From: Actinomycetota bacterium
Lineage (GTDB): Bacteria > Actinomycetota > UBA4738 > HRBIN12
Length of the DNA: 64,000 nt
NCBI GenBank assembly: GCA_040881665.1
Contig: JBBECT010000007.1
Span: 248,001-312,000 of the forward strand
Direction: 5' to 3'
Shown here: piece by piece, positions 34,338 through 47,018 of the stretch
Numbering within the stretch: position 1 is the stretch's first letter
Layout: the number at the start of each line of letters is the position of its first letter
Position numbers and translations under genes: made by a program
The notes under the pieces: model-generated
What the model saw: only the letters and a program-made list of their open reading frames with translations
Told to the model about the DNA's origin: nothing
Databases searched by the model: none

Positions 34338-36221
34338 ATGCTGACGATCGCGCTCGTGATCGCGATCGCGGCGGTGCCGCTGTTCGGCGGCTCCCTGCGC
34401 AAGCTCGCCCAGCTGCGGTTCCGTGGCACGTGGATGCTCGTGGCGGCCCTCGCGGTGCAGATCGTGCTGTTCGGCGCCGAGGGTCCGCAGACGACGCTGA
34501 AGACCGCCGCCCATTTCGGTTCGTACCTGCTCGCGTTCGCGTTCCTCTACCGCAATCGAGGGGTCCGTGGCATATGGCTGATCGGGCTGGGGGCGGCGCT
34601 GAACCTGATCGCGATCACGGCGAACGGAGGGATCATGCCGGCGGCGGCCCATGCGCTCGCCACGGCGGGTCTGCCGGTGGACACCGTCACCGTGTTCGAG
34701 AACTCGGCGGCGCTCCCCGATCCCAACCTGCTCGTGCTCGGCGACATCTTCGCGCTGCCGAAGTCGATCCCCGCGGCGAACGTGTTCAGCGTCGGCGACC
34801 TGTTGATCGTGCTCGGCGCCGCCGTCACGATCCACCGCGCGACCGGTTCCCGGCTGGTCCCCGAGGGGCAAGGGGAGTTCGGTCCGGTGGTGCGCGACCG
34901 GACCTTCCTTCGGCTGTGGGGCGCGCAGATCGTCTCCAGCCTCGGTGACTGGGTGTACGCGATCGCGGTCGCGCTGCTGCTCGCCGACCGCGTGGACGGC
35001 CCGGATGCGGTGGCCGTCCTCGCGACACTGCTCGTCGTGCAGTACGTCCCGTCCGCCGTGTTCGGTGCTCTGTTCGCGGGGCCGCTCGTGGACCGCCGGT
35101 CTCGGCGGACCCTGATGATCGCCGCCGATCTGGCGCGCGCGGTGGCGATCGCGTCACTGCTGCTGGCCGGGGAGCCGGACCTGCTCCACTTCTACGCCGT
35201 CGCACTCGTGCTCGGCATCTTCGGTGCGATCTTCCAACCTGCGCTGCTGTCGACGGTGCCGAACATCGTGAGGCGCGACCGTGTGCTTCCCGCCCAGTCG
35301 TTGATCGGTGCGACGTCGCACATCGCGATCGTGGCCGGCCCGGCGATCGGAGGCTTCCTCGTCGCGCGGTACGCAGCGGGAACCGTCTTCGCCGTGAACG
35401 CGGCGACCTTCGTCCTGTCGGCGCTGCTGATCGCCACGGTGCCGATCGCCGGCCCCGCAGTGCGGGCGCTCGCTCCCGGACCGCGGTTCGCCGACGTCCG
35501 CCGGGGCCTGCGCTACGTCGCGTCGAACCCGTTGACGCGCGGGATCATCGTGGTCCTGGGCCTCGTCTCGCTCGGAGCGGCCACCAAGGCGCCGCTCGAG
35601 CCCCTCTACGTGCGCGACGTGCTCGCCGACGGCGCGCTCGAAACGGGAGGCCGGATCTTCGGACTGATCACCGCGGCCTGGGGACTCGGCATGGTCCTCG
35701 GATCGGTAACGGCACCGGGCATCGCCCGACGTTGGGCGCGTGAACGGCTCCTGCCGATCAGCATCGCCGTGGTCGGATGTGCCGTTCTCGTCGTGTCGCG
35801 CACCGACGACTTCTCCACGGTGCTGTTCGCCTGGCTCGTGGCAGGGTGGGCGAACGCGCTCGGCAACGTGTCCTACGAGACACTGCTGCAGGAACGCACC
35901 CCCGATGAGTTCCGAGGGAGGGTCTTCGCGGCGATCGAGGCCGTGAGCGACTCGGCGTTCGTCGCGGGCGCGCTGATCGCGGTCGCCGTGGGTGCGGCCC
36001 TCGCCGTGCAGGACGTCCTCGCGATCGCCGGCGGCGTCATGCTGATCGGGGCGGCCGCGGGCATCGTCCTGTTGCCACGACCGGCCCCTCAGGAACCGGG
36101 TGGTGCCTCCGGCGCGCCCCCGGAACGATCCGGTGCGCTCCCGCCGCCCCCCGCCGCGGGTCCCGGCGCCCCCCAGGACGGCCGGCCGGTCACCCGGAAT
36201 CCGGCACCGCGCACCTTGTAG
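34338..36221 (+). CDS. DUF5317 - MFS transporter fusion
   Basis: 627 residues. The first 160 residues look like DUF5317, a membrane domain with RGIWLIGLGAALNLIAITANGGIMP and about four spans. The rest is an MFS (MFS_3, enterobactin exporter-like) carrier of about twelve spans, starting FLRLWGAQIVSSLGDWVYAIAV and containing the cytoplasmic DRRSRRTLMIAADL loop. It should export a small molecule by proton exchange; the cargo is unknown. The last 45 residues are Pro/Gly/Ala-rich. The final 133 bases overlap npdG on the other strand. Confidence 0.82.
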   Translation: MLTIALVIAIAAVPLFGGSLRKLAQLRFRGTWMLVAALAVQIVLFGAEGPQTTLKTAAHFGSYLLAFAFLYRNRGVRGIWLIGLGAALNLIAITANGGIMPAAAHALATAGLPVDTVTVFENSAALPDPNLLVLGDIFALPKSIPAANVFSVGDLLIVLGAAVTIHRATGSRLVPEGQGEFGPVVRDRTFLRLWGAQIVSSLGDWVYAIAVALLLADRVDGPDAVAVLATLLVVQYVPSAVFGALFAGPLVDRRSRRTLMIAADLARAVAIASLLLAGEPDLLHFYAVALVLGIFGAIFQPALLSTVPNIVRRDRVLPAQSLIGATSHIAIVAGPAIGGFLVARYAAGTVFAVNAATFVLSALLIATVPIAGPAVRALAPGPRFADVRRGLRYVASNPLTRGIIVVLGLVSLGAATKAPLEPLYVRDVLADGALETGGRIFGLITAAWGLGMVLGSVTAPGIARRWARERLLPISIAVVGCAVLVVSRTDDFSTVLFAWLVAGWANALGNVSYETLLQERTPDEFRGRVFAAIEAVSDSAFVAGALIAVAVGAALAVQDVLAIAGGVMLIGAAAGIVLLPRPAPQEPGGASGAPPERSGALPPPPAAGPGAPQDGRPVTRNPAPRTL

Positions 36222-36844
36222 GTTCGGTTGACCGACACGAGCAACGCCGTGAGCGACTCGGCGATCCTCGCCATCGACAGCGTGCCGACGTCGACCCAGC
36301 GCAGGTCGGGGATCTGCTCGATCAGCGCGCCGGCCACGCCCTTCGCCTCCGGATCGTCGCCGCAGACGAACACGTCGCTGTCAACCGGGTGATCGAGATC
36401 GGTGAGCGCGCCGGCCGCGATCGTGTGGAAGGCCGCGACCACGCGGACCCGGTCGCCGAGGATCGCGGCGGCCTGCTCCGCCGCCGATCCGTGCCACGGC
36501 CGCAGGACCTGCCAGGCCCTGCCGCCCACGGCGGTCGCGAGCGGACTCGTCGCGTCGATCACCACCCCGCCGGGACGCACGACATCTTTGATGGAGCGGT
36601 AGAGATCGGCCTGACCGACGAAGGGAACAGTGACCGCGACCACCTCGGCCGATCCCGCCGCGTCCGTGTTCGCGGCTCCGTCCACCCGCGCCTGCTCGCC
36701 GAGTGCTCCGGCCGCCTTCTCCGCGGCAGCCGCGCCGCGCCCGGCGTCCCGGGAACCGATCACGACACGGTGCCCGGCCGCGGCGAGCCGAAGAGAGAGC
36801 CCGAAGCCCTCCGCCCCCGTTCCCCCGATCACGGCGATGTCCAC
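36089..36844 (-). CDS. npdG: F420:NADPH oxidoreductase
   Basis: 251 residues from the GTG at 36844, chosen because a TAGGGT box lies 8 bases upstream; a GTG two codons earlier (36850) sits 2 bases from that box. The NADPH motif is VIGGTGAEGFGLSLRLA followed by VVIGSRD. DATSPLATAVGG and VRVVAAFHTIAAGAL are conserved in this family. It transfers hydride between NADPH and coenzyme F420, showing that the organism makes or uses F420. The last 35 residues are a Gly/Pro-rich tail that is absent from most homologues and is encoded opposite the MFS tail. Confidence 0.87.
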   Translation of the reverse strand: MDIAVIGGTGAEGFGLSLRLAAAGHRVVIGSRDAGRGAAAAEKAAGALGEQARVDGAANTDAAGSAEVVAVTVPFVGQADLYRSIKDVVRPGGVVIDATSPLATAVGGRAWQVLRPWHGSAAEQAAAILGDRVRVVAAFHTIAAGALTDLDHPVDSDVFVCGDDPEAKGVAGALIEQIPDLRWVDVGTLSMARIAESLTALLVSVNRTYKVRGAGFRVTGRPSWGAPGPAAGGGGSAPDRSGGAPEAPPGS

Positions 36845-36852
36845 GCGCACCT

Positions 36853-36858
36853 ACCCTA
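36853..36858 (-). promoter_or_regulatory. -10 box of npdG (leaderless)
   Basis: TAGGGT on the minus strand, 8 bases before the GTG at 36844. This supports the later of two GTG starts. Confidence 0.5.
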
Positions 36859-36891
36859 TCGGTGCGCGCATCGAGCCGGTCGGGGCGTGAC

Positions 36892-38475
<1,584 letters not shown>

Positions 38476-38567
38476 TGCTCCCACGCTCCTCGCGGCGGCG
38501 GCCGAGCTGGTCCTGTTCCCGGCCGGTTCCGTCAGGGTTGCCGGTCGGCGTCACGTGCGGAAGCGCC

Positions 38568-38573
38568 TATGAT
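38568..38573 (+). promoter_or_regulatory. Possible -10 box of the nad operon
   Basis: TATGAT, 54 bases before the nadC ATG. This is one of the closest matches to TATAAT in the window; a leader of about 48 bases would result. Confidence 0.4.
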
Positions 38574-38627
38574 TCCTACACGTCGCGGGTTCGGCTCGTG
38601 CAGACCGGCCGCGCCGTCAGCCTACCG

Positions 38628-39473
38628 ATGTCCGCAGCCGCCGACCCCGTCGCAGACCTCGCCGAAAGGGCGCTGGCCGAGGACGCTCCCGACGGCGACC
38701 GCACGAGCGAGTTGACGATCCCCGCGGGTGCGGCCTGCACCGCGGAGCTCCGCGCGAAGCAGGCAGGCGTCCTCGCCGGGACCCGCGCGGCCCTCGCGGT
38801 GTTCACCTCGGCCGCCGAGCACGACCACACGGACCTGGCGATCGATCCGAAGGCCGACGACGGCGATCGGGTTTCACCCGGCGATGTCGTCCTCGTCCTG
38901 CGGGGCAACGCGCGCACGATCCTGCGGGCCGAGCGCCCGGCGATCAACCTGCTCGCCCACCTGTCGGGGGTCGCGACCCTGACCCGGCGGTTCGTGGACG
39001 CGGCCGCTCCGGCACAGGTGCTGTGCACCCGCAAGACCCTCCCTGGCCTGCGGACCCTCGAACGCGAGGCCGTCACCGCCGGGGGGGGATCGCTCCATCG
39101 CGCGTCCCTCTCGGACGCCGTGTTGATCAAGGACAACCACCTGCGCGTCGTCGGCAGCATCGTTGCGGCGGTCGAGCGAGCCGGGGTCGGCGGCATGCCG
39201 GTCGAGGTCGAGGTCGAGACCCTCGACGAGCTCGACGAGGCCCTGAAGGCTGGCGCGGAGCGGATTCTGCTCGACAACCCGACCCCGGACCTCGTCCGGC
39301 GCTGCGTCGAACGGACCGGAGATCCACGGCGGCTGGAGATCTCCGGTGGGGTCTCGCTCGACTCGGTCGGCGCGCTCGTCGCCGCGGGGGCGCGCATCGT
39401 GTCCGTCGGAGCCCTGACGCATTCCGCTCCTTCGCTGGATCTGTCCCTCGAGGTGGTCGCCGCCGATGGCTGA
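38628..39473 (+). CDS. nadC: Nicotinate-nucleotide pyrophosphorylase
   Basis: 281 residues from the ATG at 38628, the usual size. The N-terminal open-faced sandwich begins [19 protein letters not shown]. The barrel has the quinolinate-binding [15 protein letters not shown] and [10 protein letters not shown], and the phosphate loop [14 protein letters not shown]. It converts quinolinate and PRPP to nicotinate mononucleotide. It is first of three nad genes in the order nadC-nadA-nadB, the whole de novo pathway from aspartate, and overlaps nadA by 8 bases. Confidence 0.94.
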   Translation: MSAAADPVADLAERALAEDAPDGDRTSELTIPAGAACTAELRAKQAGVLAGTRAALAVFTSAAEHDHTDLAIDPKADDGDRVSPGDVVLVLRGNARTILRAERPAINLLAHLSGVATLTRRFVDAAAPAQVLCTRKTLPGLRTLEREAVTAGGGSLHRASLSDAVLIKDNHLRVVGSIVAAVERAGVGGMPVEVEVETLDELDEALKAGAERILLDNPTPDLVRRCVERTGDPRRLEISGGVSLDSVGALVAAGARIVSVGALTHSAPSLDLSLEVVAADG

Positions 39474-40548
39474 GCCCGCCGCGATGCCGCCCCACGCGCC
39501 CCTCGACCCCGAGGCGACGTCGGTGATCGCACGCGGCTACGCGGCGTGGGCCGAACAGATCCGACGACTCGCGGAACGGCGCAACGCCGTCGTGCTCGCG
39601 CACAACTATCAGGTGCCCTGGATCCAGGACGTCGCCGACTTCGTGGGCGACTCCCTCGCGCTCTCCCGGACGGCCGCCCGGACCGACGCGTCGACGATCG
39701 TGTTCTGCGGCGTGCACTTCATGGCCGAGACCGCCAAGCTGCTGTCGCCCGACAAGACGGTGCTGCTCCCCGACCTCGGCGCCGGCTGCTCCCTCTCCGA
39801 CACGATCACCGCCGACCAGCTGCGCGCGTGGAAGGCCGAGCATCCGGGGGCCGTCGTCGTCGCCTACGTGAACACGACGGCGGCCGTCAAGGCCGAGTCC
39901 GACATCTGCTGCACGTCCTCGAACGCCGCGGACGTGGTGCGATCGATCCCCGAGGACCGCACGATCCTGTTCCTGCCCGACATGTTCCTCGGCGCGCACG
40001 TCGAGCGCGAGACGGGACGCGACCTCGAGATCTGGGCCGGCGAATGTCACGTGCACGCCGGGATCGACCCGAGCGGCCTGCGCGAGAAGGTCGCGTCCCA
40101 GCCGGACACCGAGCTGCTCGTGCATCCCGAGTGCGGCTGCACGACCCAGGTGCTGTGGCAGCTGTCGGAGGGCGACCTGCCGGCCGATCGAACGAAGGTG
40201 CTTTCGACGGGCGGGATGGTCGCCGAGGCGAAGGACTCGCCGGCCTCACGGTTCCTCGTGGCGACGGAGACGGGCATCCTGCACCAGCTGCACAAGCAGA
40301 GCCCCGACAAGGTGTTCGAGCCGGTCGACGAGACGGCCGTGTGCAAGTACATGAAGACGATCACCCCGGAGCGCCTGTTCGTGTCCCTGCGAGACGGTGT
40401 CCACGAGATCGACGTCCCTGCCGACATCGCCGTCCGAGCGCGGCGCGCGGTTGCGCGGATGATCGAGCTGGGACCGGGAGCGACATCCTCCGGACGGACC
40501 GCCGGTCCGCCTGTGCCGGGGAACGCCGAGACCGCCGTGCCGTCCTAA
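39466..40548 (+). CDS. nadA: Quinolinate synthase
   Basis: 360 residues. It condenses iminoaspartate with dihydroxyacetone phosphate using a 4Fe-4S cluster. Candidate cluster cysteines are Cys148 or Cys149 ([10 protein letters not shown]), Cys223 or Cys225 (HPECGCTT) and Cys293 (AVCKYMK). The [18 protein letters not shown] and [13 protein letters not shown] motifs are family signatures. The ATG overlaps the nadC stop region by 8 bases, and nadB follows after 2 bases, so all three are one coupled operon. Confidence 0.95.
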   Translation: MAEPAAMPPHAPLDPEATSVIARGYAAWAEQIRRLAERRNAVVLAHNYQVPWIQDVADFVGDSLALSRTAARTDASTIVFCGVHFMAETAKLLSPDKTVLLPDLGAGCSLSDTITADQLRAWKAEHPGAVVVAYVNTTAAVKAESDICCTSSNAADVVRSIPEDRTILFLPDMFLGAHVERETGRDLEIWAGECHVHAGIDPSGLREKVASQPDTELLVHPECGCTTQVLWQLSEGDLPADRTKVLSTGGMVAEAKDSPASRFLVATETGILHQLHKQSPDKVFEPVDETAVCKYMKTITPERLFVSLRDGVHEIDVPADIAVRARRAVARMIELGPGATSSGRTAGPPVPGNAETAVPS

Positions 40549-40550
40549 CC

Positions 40551-42053
40551 GTGCGGACGATCGTCGTGGGAGCCGGCGCCGCAGGCCTGTGGTGCGCGCT
40601 TCGCTCCGCGGAGCGCGGTCCCGTGCACGTGATCGCTCCACACGACCGGTCGCGCAGCGCGACCGACTGGGCACAGGGCGGGATCGCCTCGGCGGTGGGA
40701 CCCGACGACTCTCCGGCCCAGCATGCCGCCGACACCCTCGGCGCCGGAGACGGGCTCTGCGACCCGGAGGCCGTCGGCATCCTCGCGCGCGACGCCCCCG
40801 GGGTGATCGCGGCCCTCACCGCGCTCGGGATGCGGTTCGACGACGCAAGCTCCCCGGGACTCGAGGGGGGTCACGCCGCGCGCCGCGTGCTGCACGCCGG
40901 CGGGGATGCATCCGGCCGTGCGCTCCTGGGGTTCCTGGTCGACCGGATCGACGGGGAGGAACGGGTCGATCGGATCGCCGGGTCGGCGAGCGCGATCGCC
41001 GTGGAGCACGGGCGCGCCGCCGGCGTGACGCTCGAGGACGGGACCGAGCTCGCCGCCGACCGCGTCGTGCTGGCGACCGGTGGTGCGTGCGGCATCTTCG
41101 GACGACGGACGGGTCCGGACCAGGCCACCGGCGACGGGATCGCGATGGCGTGGGACGCGGGCGCGGTGCTCGCGGATCTCGAGTTCGTGCAGTTCCACCC
41201 GACCGCGCTCGACGTCCGCGGACAACCGGCGCGCCTGCTCACCGAAGCCCTCCGCGGCGAGGGCGCGGTGCTGATCGACGCCGACGGGCAGCCATTCGTC
41301 GAGCGCTTCGATCCCCGGGGCTCGCTGGCACCGCGCGACGTCGTGGCGCGCGCGATCCATCGCATCGCGCGCGATCAGGGGGTGCCCGTGCGTCTGGACG
41401 CCACGCGGGTGATCGACCTGATCCGGCGGTTCCCGACCGCCGTCGCGGCGTGCCGAGCGGCGGGACTCGACCTGGCGTCCGAGCCGGTTCCCGTTTCACC
41501 GGCTCCGCACTACTTCACCGGCGGCGTTCGGACCGACACGAACGGACGCAGCTCGGTGCCCGGCCTCCTGGCGTGTGGTGAGGTCGCGTGCACGGGCGTG
41601 CACGGGGCGAACCGGCTCGCATCCAACTCGCTGGCCGAAGCGCTCGTCTTCGGCGAACGGGCGGCCGAGGCCGACGACGATGCCGCCGCGTTCTCCGCCG
41701 CAGGGAAGCGGCGCCAGCTCGCGGGAGCCCCGCCCGCGGCCGGAGCGCCTCTCGAACGGGTGCGCGGGCTCGCCGACGAACTCCTCGGGGTCGAGCGATC
41801 GGGTGACGGACTGCGCGCCTGCCTCGCGCGGCTGCCCGCGAACGGGGCCCGCGAGGGCAACCGCTCGGCGACCCTCGTCGCGTGGCTGCTGGCCCAAGCC
41901 GCCCTGCGTCGTGAGGAGAGCCGCGGCGGCCACCTCCGGGCGGACTTCCCCGAGCACGATCCTCGATGGCGAGTTCGCCAGCTCGTCGACCGCGACGGCT
42001 GGTGGACCGCTCCCGTGCCCCAGGCCGAACCCGCCGCCACGACCGGCGCGTAG
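40551..42053 (+). CDS. nadB: L-aspartate oxidase
   Basis: 500 residues from the GTG at 40551. The FAD motif is IVVGAGAAGLWCAL. DWAQGGIASAV, EFVQFHPTALDV and the second FAD segment GLLACGEVACTGVHGANRLASNSLAEAL are all intact, as in the fumarate reductase/succinate dehydrogenase flavoprotein family. Family distinction from SdhA rests on the lack of the SHTxAAQGG flavinylation motif and on operon context. It oxidises aspartate to iminoaspartate for NadA. The C-terminal helical domain ends with REESRGGHLRADFPEHD. Confidence 0.93.
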   Translation: MRTIVVGAGAAGLWCALRSAERGPVHVIAPHDRSRSATDWAQGGIASAVGPDDSPAQHAADTLGAGDGLCDPEAVGILARDAPGVIAALTALGMRFDDASSPGLEGGHAARRVLHAGGDASGRALLGFLVDRIDGEERVDRIAGSASAIAVEHGRAAGVTLEDGTELAADRVVLATGGACGIFGRRTGPDQATGDGIAMAWDAGAVLADLEFVQFHPTALDVRGQPARLLTEALRGEGAVLIDADGQPFVERFDPRGSLAPRDVVARAIHRIARDQGVPVRLDATRVIDLIRRFPTAVAACRAAGLDLASEPVPVSPAPHYFTGGVRTDTNGRSSVPGLLACGEVACTGVHGANRLASNSLAEALVFGERAAEADDDAAAFSAAGKRRQLAGAPPAAGAPLERVRGLADELLGVERSGDGLRACLARLPANGAREGNRSATLVAWLLAQAALRREESRGGHLRADFPEHDPRWRVRQLVDRDGWWTAPVPQAEPAATTGA

Positions 42054-42090
42054 CCGGCGGGACGATTCGCGCCGCCGGGGTTGCCGCGAC

Positions 42091-42096
42091 TAGCAT
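42091..42096 (+). promoter_or_regulatory. -10 box of O-methyltransferase gene (leaderless)
   Basis: TAGCAT, 8 bases before the ATG at 42105. Confidence 0.5.
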
Positions 42097-42104
42097 CCTG
42101 GCCC

Positions 42105-42752
42105 ATGGACATCGTCGACCCCACCAACACGGCGTACGTGCGCAGCTTGCTCGATCGACACGACGACCCGGTCCTCCTCGAGATGGAGTCGGCCGCCGCC
42201 GAAGCGGGATTCCCGATCGTGGGCCGGACGGTCGGGGTAACCCTCGAGCTGCTCGCCCGCGCGATCGGCGCCCGCCGGATCATCGAACTCGGCTCCGGGT
42301 TCGGCTACTCCGCTTTCTGGCACGCGCGTGCGGTGCTCGCGAGCGGCGACGCGCCCGCCGAGCTGCACCTCACCGACGGGGACGCCGAGAACGAACGGAG
42401 AGCCCTCGACTACCTGGGCCGCGCCGGGCTCGACGGACCCGTGCGCTTCCACGTCGGCGATGCGGTCGAGACGCTCGGGGGACTCGACGGCGAGTTCGAC
42501 GTGGTCTACGACGACATCGACAAACACGGCTACACGGACGCGTGGCGCGCCGCCCGCGACCGGATCCGCGTCGGAGGTCTGTACGTCTGCGACAACGTGC
42601 TGTGGTTCGGCCGGGTCGCAGGAGCCGAACCCGACGACCCGGTCACCGACACGATCCGCCGTCACAACACCGCCGTGGCCGCAGACGAACGCTACCTGTC
42701 GGTGATCGACCCCGAACGCGACGGACTGCTCGTGGCACTCCGCATGGCGTGA
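42105..42752 (+). CDS. SAM-dependent O-methyltransferase
   Basis: 215 residues from the ATG at 42105. It resembles the catechol/caffeoyl-CoA O-methyltransferase family (PF01596). The SAM motif is IIELGSGFGYSAFW. LHLTDGD marks the ribose-binding acid, and FDVVYDDIDKHGYTDAW is the metal-binding region (D-D-x-D-K). RVGGLYVCDNVLWFGRV completes it. The methyl acceptor is unknown. It stands alone between nadB and the succinate dehydrogenase operon. Confidence 0.85.
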   Translation: MDIVDPTNTAYVRSLLDRHDDPVLLEMESAAAEAGFPIVGRTVGVTLELLARAIGARRIIELGSGFGYSAFWHARAVLASGDAPAELHLTDGDAENERRALDYLGRAGLDGPVRFHVGDAVETLGGLDGEFDVVYDDIDKHGYTDAWRAARDRIRVGGLYVCDNVLWFGRVAGAEPDDPVTDTIRRHNTAVAADERYLSVIDPERDGLLVALRMA

Positions 42753-42869
42753 CGCGAGCCCGCGCCTCAACAGCGGTCGGTCTCGGCCGGTTCGGGGTAG
42801 ACTCCGCGCGGCCGTGCACCGGATCGGCCACCTGTGGAGCGAACCCGACGCGCTACCCTTGAGGGTGAG

Positions 42870-43271
42870 ATGGCAACGCGGCTAGGCAAGAAGGGCTCGG
42901 ATCTCGGCACGATGTACCGAGGTCGCACCGGCCAGTGGGCGTGGATCGCGCACCGGATCACCGGTGTCGGATTGATCTTCTTCTTGTTCGCACACATCGT
43001 CGACACGGCGATGATCGGGTGGGGTCCCGAGGCCTACGACCGCGTGACCTCCGTCTACCACAACCCCGTGGTCCGGCTGGTCGAGCTGGGTCTGGTCGGC
43101 TTCGTGATCTTCCACGCGTTCAACGGGCTCCGGATCATCACGATCGACTTCTGGCCCAAGGCCGCCAGGTACGAACGGCCGCTGTTCTTGGGCACGATGA
43201 CGATCGTGGTGCTCATGCTCGCGCCGATCGCCTACATCATGACCAAGCAAGCGATCGAGTTGTTCGACTGA
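42870..43271 (+). CDS. sdhC: Succinate dehydrogenase cytochrome b subunit
   Basis: 133 residues from the ATG at 42870, three membrane spans. [19 protein letters not shown] carries the quinone-site His-Arg pair (28-29) and the haem candidate His42. A further His sits in [11 protein letters not shown] in the second span. A TACCCT at 42854-42859 lies 10 bases upstream, and GAGGGTGAG touches the start, so the leader is short or absent. It is first gene of sdhCDAB; it ends overlapping sdhD by one base. Confidence 0.92.
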   Translation: MATRLGKKGSDLGTMYRGRTGQWAWIAHRITGVGLIFFLFAHIVDTAMIGWGPEAYDRVTSVYHNPVVRLVELGLVGFVIFHAFNGLRIITIDFWPKAARYERPLFLGTMTIVVLMLAPIAYIMTKQAIELFD

Positions 43272-43728
43272 TGGCCACCACACAGGTCCGTCCGACGCCT
43301 CGCTCACCCGACAGCGGGGGCGGGAGCGGCGGCAGCTCGCACGGGTACATGTCCGGCCGGGATCGGCCGGTCGGGGGCTTCGAGCTGTGGTCGTGGCTGT
43401 TCATGCGGATCTCCGGGATCCTCCTCGTGCTGCTCGCCGTCGGTCACGTGCTGATCATGACCGTGCTCGAGGAGGGCATCGACCGGATCGACTCCCGTTT
43501 CGTCGCCGAGCGTTGGTCGACCCCGTTCTGGCGTGTGTGGGACTGGATGCTGCTCACGCTCGCCTTGATCCACGGGATCAACGGGCTGCGCGTGATCATC
43601 CAGGACTACGTGAAGTGGCCCCAGTGGCGGTTCGCCGTGAACATGTTCTTCTACGTCCTCGGCTTCGCGCTGTTCCTGCTCGGCACCGTCGTCGTTCTGA
43701 CCTTCGACCCCGCCACCGTCTTCGGCTC

Positions 43729-43732
<4 letters not shown>
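43271..43732 (+). CDS. sdhD: Succinate dehydrogenase membrane anchor subunit
   Basis: 153 residues. The first 35 are a Gly/Ser/Pro-rich extension; three membrane spans follow. Membrane His residues occur in [10 protein letters not shown] and [12 protein letters not shown], so the SdhC-SdhD pair presents four candidate haem ligands, consistent with a two-haem enzyme, though this is inference. ATG overlaps the sdhC stop by one base (TGATG), and its own stop overlaps sdhA by four (GTGA). Confidence 0.9.
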
Positions 43733-45467
<1,735 letters not shown>

Positions 45468-45468
<1 letters not shown>

Positions 45469-46247
45469 TGGCCACCGAGGTGTCGACCGGCGGTCCGGGG
45501 TTGGGCGAAGTGCTTGCGCGCTCCGAGCCCGCGCGCGAGGTCGCGCGGACGAAGCTGACCGTGCGGATCCGGCGGTTCAATCCGGAGGTCTCCGACGAGT
45601 CGTGGTGGGACGAGTTCGAGATCGAGATGATGCCGAACAACCGGCTGCTCGACGCGCTCCACGAGATCAAGTGGCACCACGACGGCACCCTCGCCCTGCG
45701 CCGATCGTGCGGCCACGGGATCTGCGGATCGGACGCGATGTTGATCAACGGCAAGAACGCGCTCGCGTGCAAGGTGCTCGTCCAGGACGTCGCGCCGAAG
45801 GTCACGATCGAGCCGATCCGCGGGATGCAGGTCCTGAAGGACCTGATCGTGGACATGGAGCCGTTCTTCAACGGCTACAAGACCGTCTTGCCCTACCTGG
45901 TGAATGACTCGGGCGAGCCCGACACCGAGCGGCTGCAGTCCCCCGAGGAGCGTGCCCGCTTCGACGACACGACTAAGTGCATCCTCTGCGCGGCGTGCAC
46001 GACGAGCTGCCCGATCTTCTGGGGCGACGAAGAGTACATCGGCCCTGCGGCGATCGTGAACGCGCACCGGTTCATCTACGACAGCCGGGACGAGGCCGCG
46101 GAGGAACGGATGAAGGTCCTGTCGGAGAAGACGGGGGTGTTCCGCTGCCGGACCACGTTCAACTGCACGGACGCCTGCCCCCGCGGGATCCAGGTCACGC
46201 AGGCGATCCAAGAGGTCAAGCGCTCGATCCTGTTCGAACGTTTCTGA
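45468..46247 (+). CDS. sdhB: Succinate dehydrogenase iron-sulfur subunit
   Basis: 259 residues. The plant-type 2Fe-2S set is SCGHGICGSDAMLINGKNALAC. The second domain has CILCAACTTSCPIFW and CRTTFNCTDACPRGI, giving the 4Fe-4S and 3Fe-4S ligands. The N-terminal 30 residues extend beyond the E. coli protein. The start overlaps the sdhA stop by one base. It is the last gene of the operon and converges on the cupredoxin gene with a 16-base gap. Confidence 0.96.
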
Positions 46248-46263
46248 TCGGCGGGTTCGACCC

Positions 46264-46941
46264 CTAGGGAGGGAGAGCGGCCAGCCTCTCCCTCACCGGC
46301 GACCAACCACTGACCTGCTTCGGCGTCGAGGCCTTGGCCTGTGAGCGAGCACGGAAGCGGTAGGTCGTGGCCGGATCGACCGCCACCGGCTGATCGTTGC
46401 GACCGAAGATCACTGCACGCTGCTTCGTGTCGACCTTCCAGTTCTTCCACTTCCCGCTCCCCACCCGGTAGCGCACGTCGTACACGTTTCCCGTCTCGCT
46501 GTCGGAGAACGCCCATCGGACGCGGAAGCGTTCCTCGTCGATCTCCTCGATCCGGATCCCCACCCGGATCCGGCCGCGCATCCCGCCTCCCGGGCTCCCG
46601 TGCACCGAGCAGTAGTAGGGGAACGTGCCCGAGCTCGCCCGCACGACGAACTGATGGTTCCCGGTTCGCGGTGCGCCCGAGGAAAACAGCATCTTGTTCT
46701 GCCGAACGGTGTGGGCGTTCTCCGTGTCCTGCCAGTTCCAGGGGAACGGTGCGGGACTGTGGTACGCGCTCTCGTCGGGGTCGAAGAAGTCGTCGTCGAC
46801 CCCGACCGCGGCGGCACCGCCCGTGGCCGTTCCCGGGAGCGTTGCGATCGCTAGGGTCGCCGCGGCGAGCACCAAGGCCCCGCGTCCGAAGCCTCGCCTC
46901 GCCCGGCCGCGCCGGACCGCTCCGCTAGGATGCGCTTCCAC
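46264..46941 (-). CDS. Secreted cupredoxin with fibronectin-like C-terminal domain
   Basis: 225 residues from the GTG at 46941, chosen because a TATCGT box lies 6 bases upstream; an ATG at 46959 is the alternative. An arginine-rich N-region and hydrophobic core (about 23-37) form the signal peptide. The plastocyanin-like domain has all four type 1 copper ligands: His in NAHTVRQ, then Cys, His and Met in YYCSVHGSPGGGM. The C-terminal 100 residues look like a fibronectin III fold (FRVRWAFSD, YDVRYRVGSGKWKNW, TTYRFRARSQAK). It is probably an extracellular electron carrier or copper store. Confidence 0.85.
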   Translation of the reverse strand: MEAHPSGAVRRGRARRGFGRGALVLAAATLAIATLPGTATGGAAAVGVDDDFFDPDESAYHSPAPFPWNWQDTENAHTVRQNKMLFSSGAPRTGNHQFVVRASSGTFPYYCSVHGSPGGGMRGRIRVGIRIEEIDEERFRVRWAFSDSETGNVYDVRYRVGSGKWKNWKVDTKQRAVIFGRNDQPVAVDPATTYRFRARSQAKASTPKQVSGWSPVRERLAALPP

Positions 46942-46947
46942 ATGCGC

Positions 46948-46953
46948 ACGATA
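46948..46953 (-). promoter_or_regulatory. -10 box of cupredoxin gene (leaderless)
   Basis: TATCGT on the minus strand, 6 bases before the GTG at 46941; supports that start over the ATG at 46959. Confidence 0.4.
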
Positions 46954-47018
46954 TCCCATCGGTTCCCCGGCAGGCGACCCGGCGCCGCGACGACGTGCGG
47001 TTCCGAGACGAGGACGCG

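Noticed and set aside
42814-42885. 23-codon frame (GTG start) behind a TAGACT box, overlapping the sdhC start
   Set aside because: The TAGACT box may be a real promoter for sdhC, but the short frame has no ribosome-binding site and no leader-peptide features.
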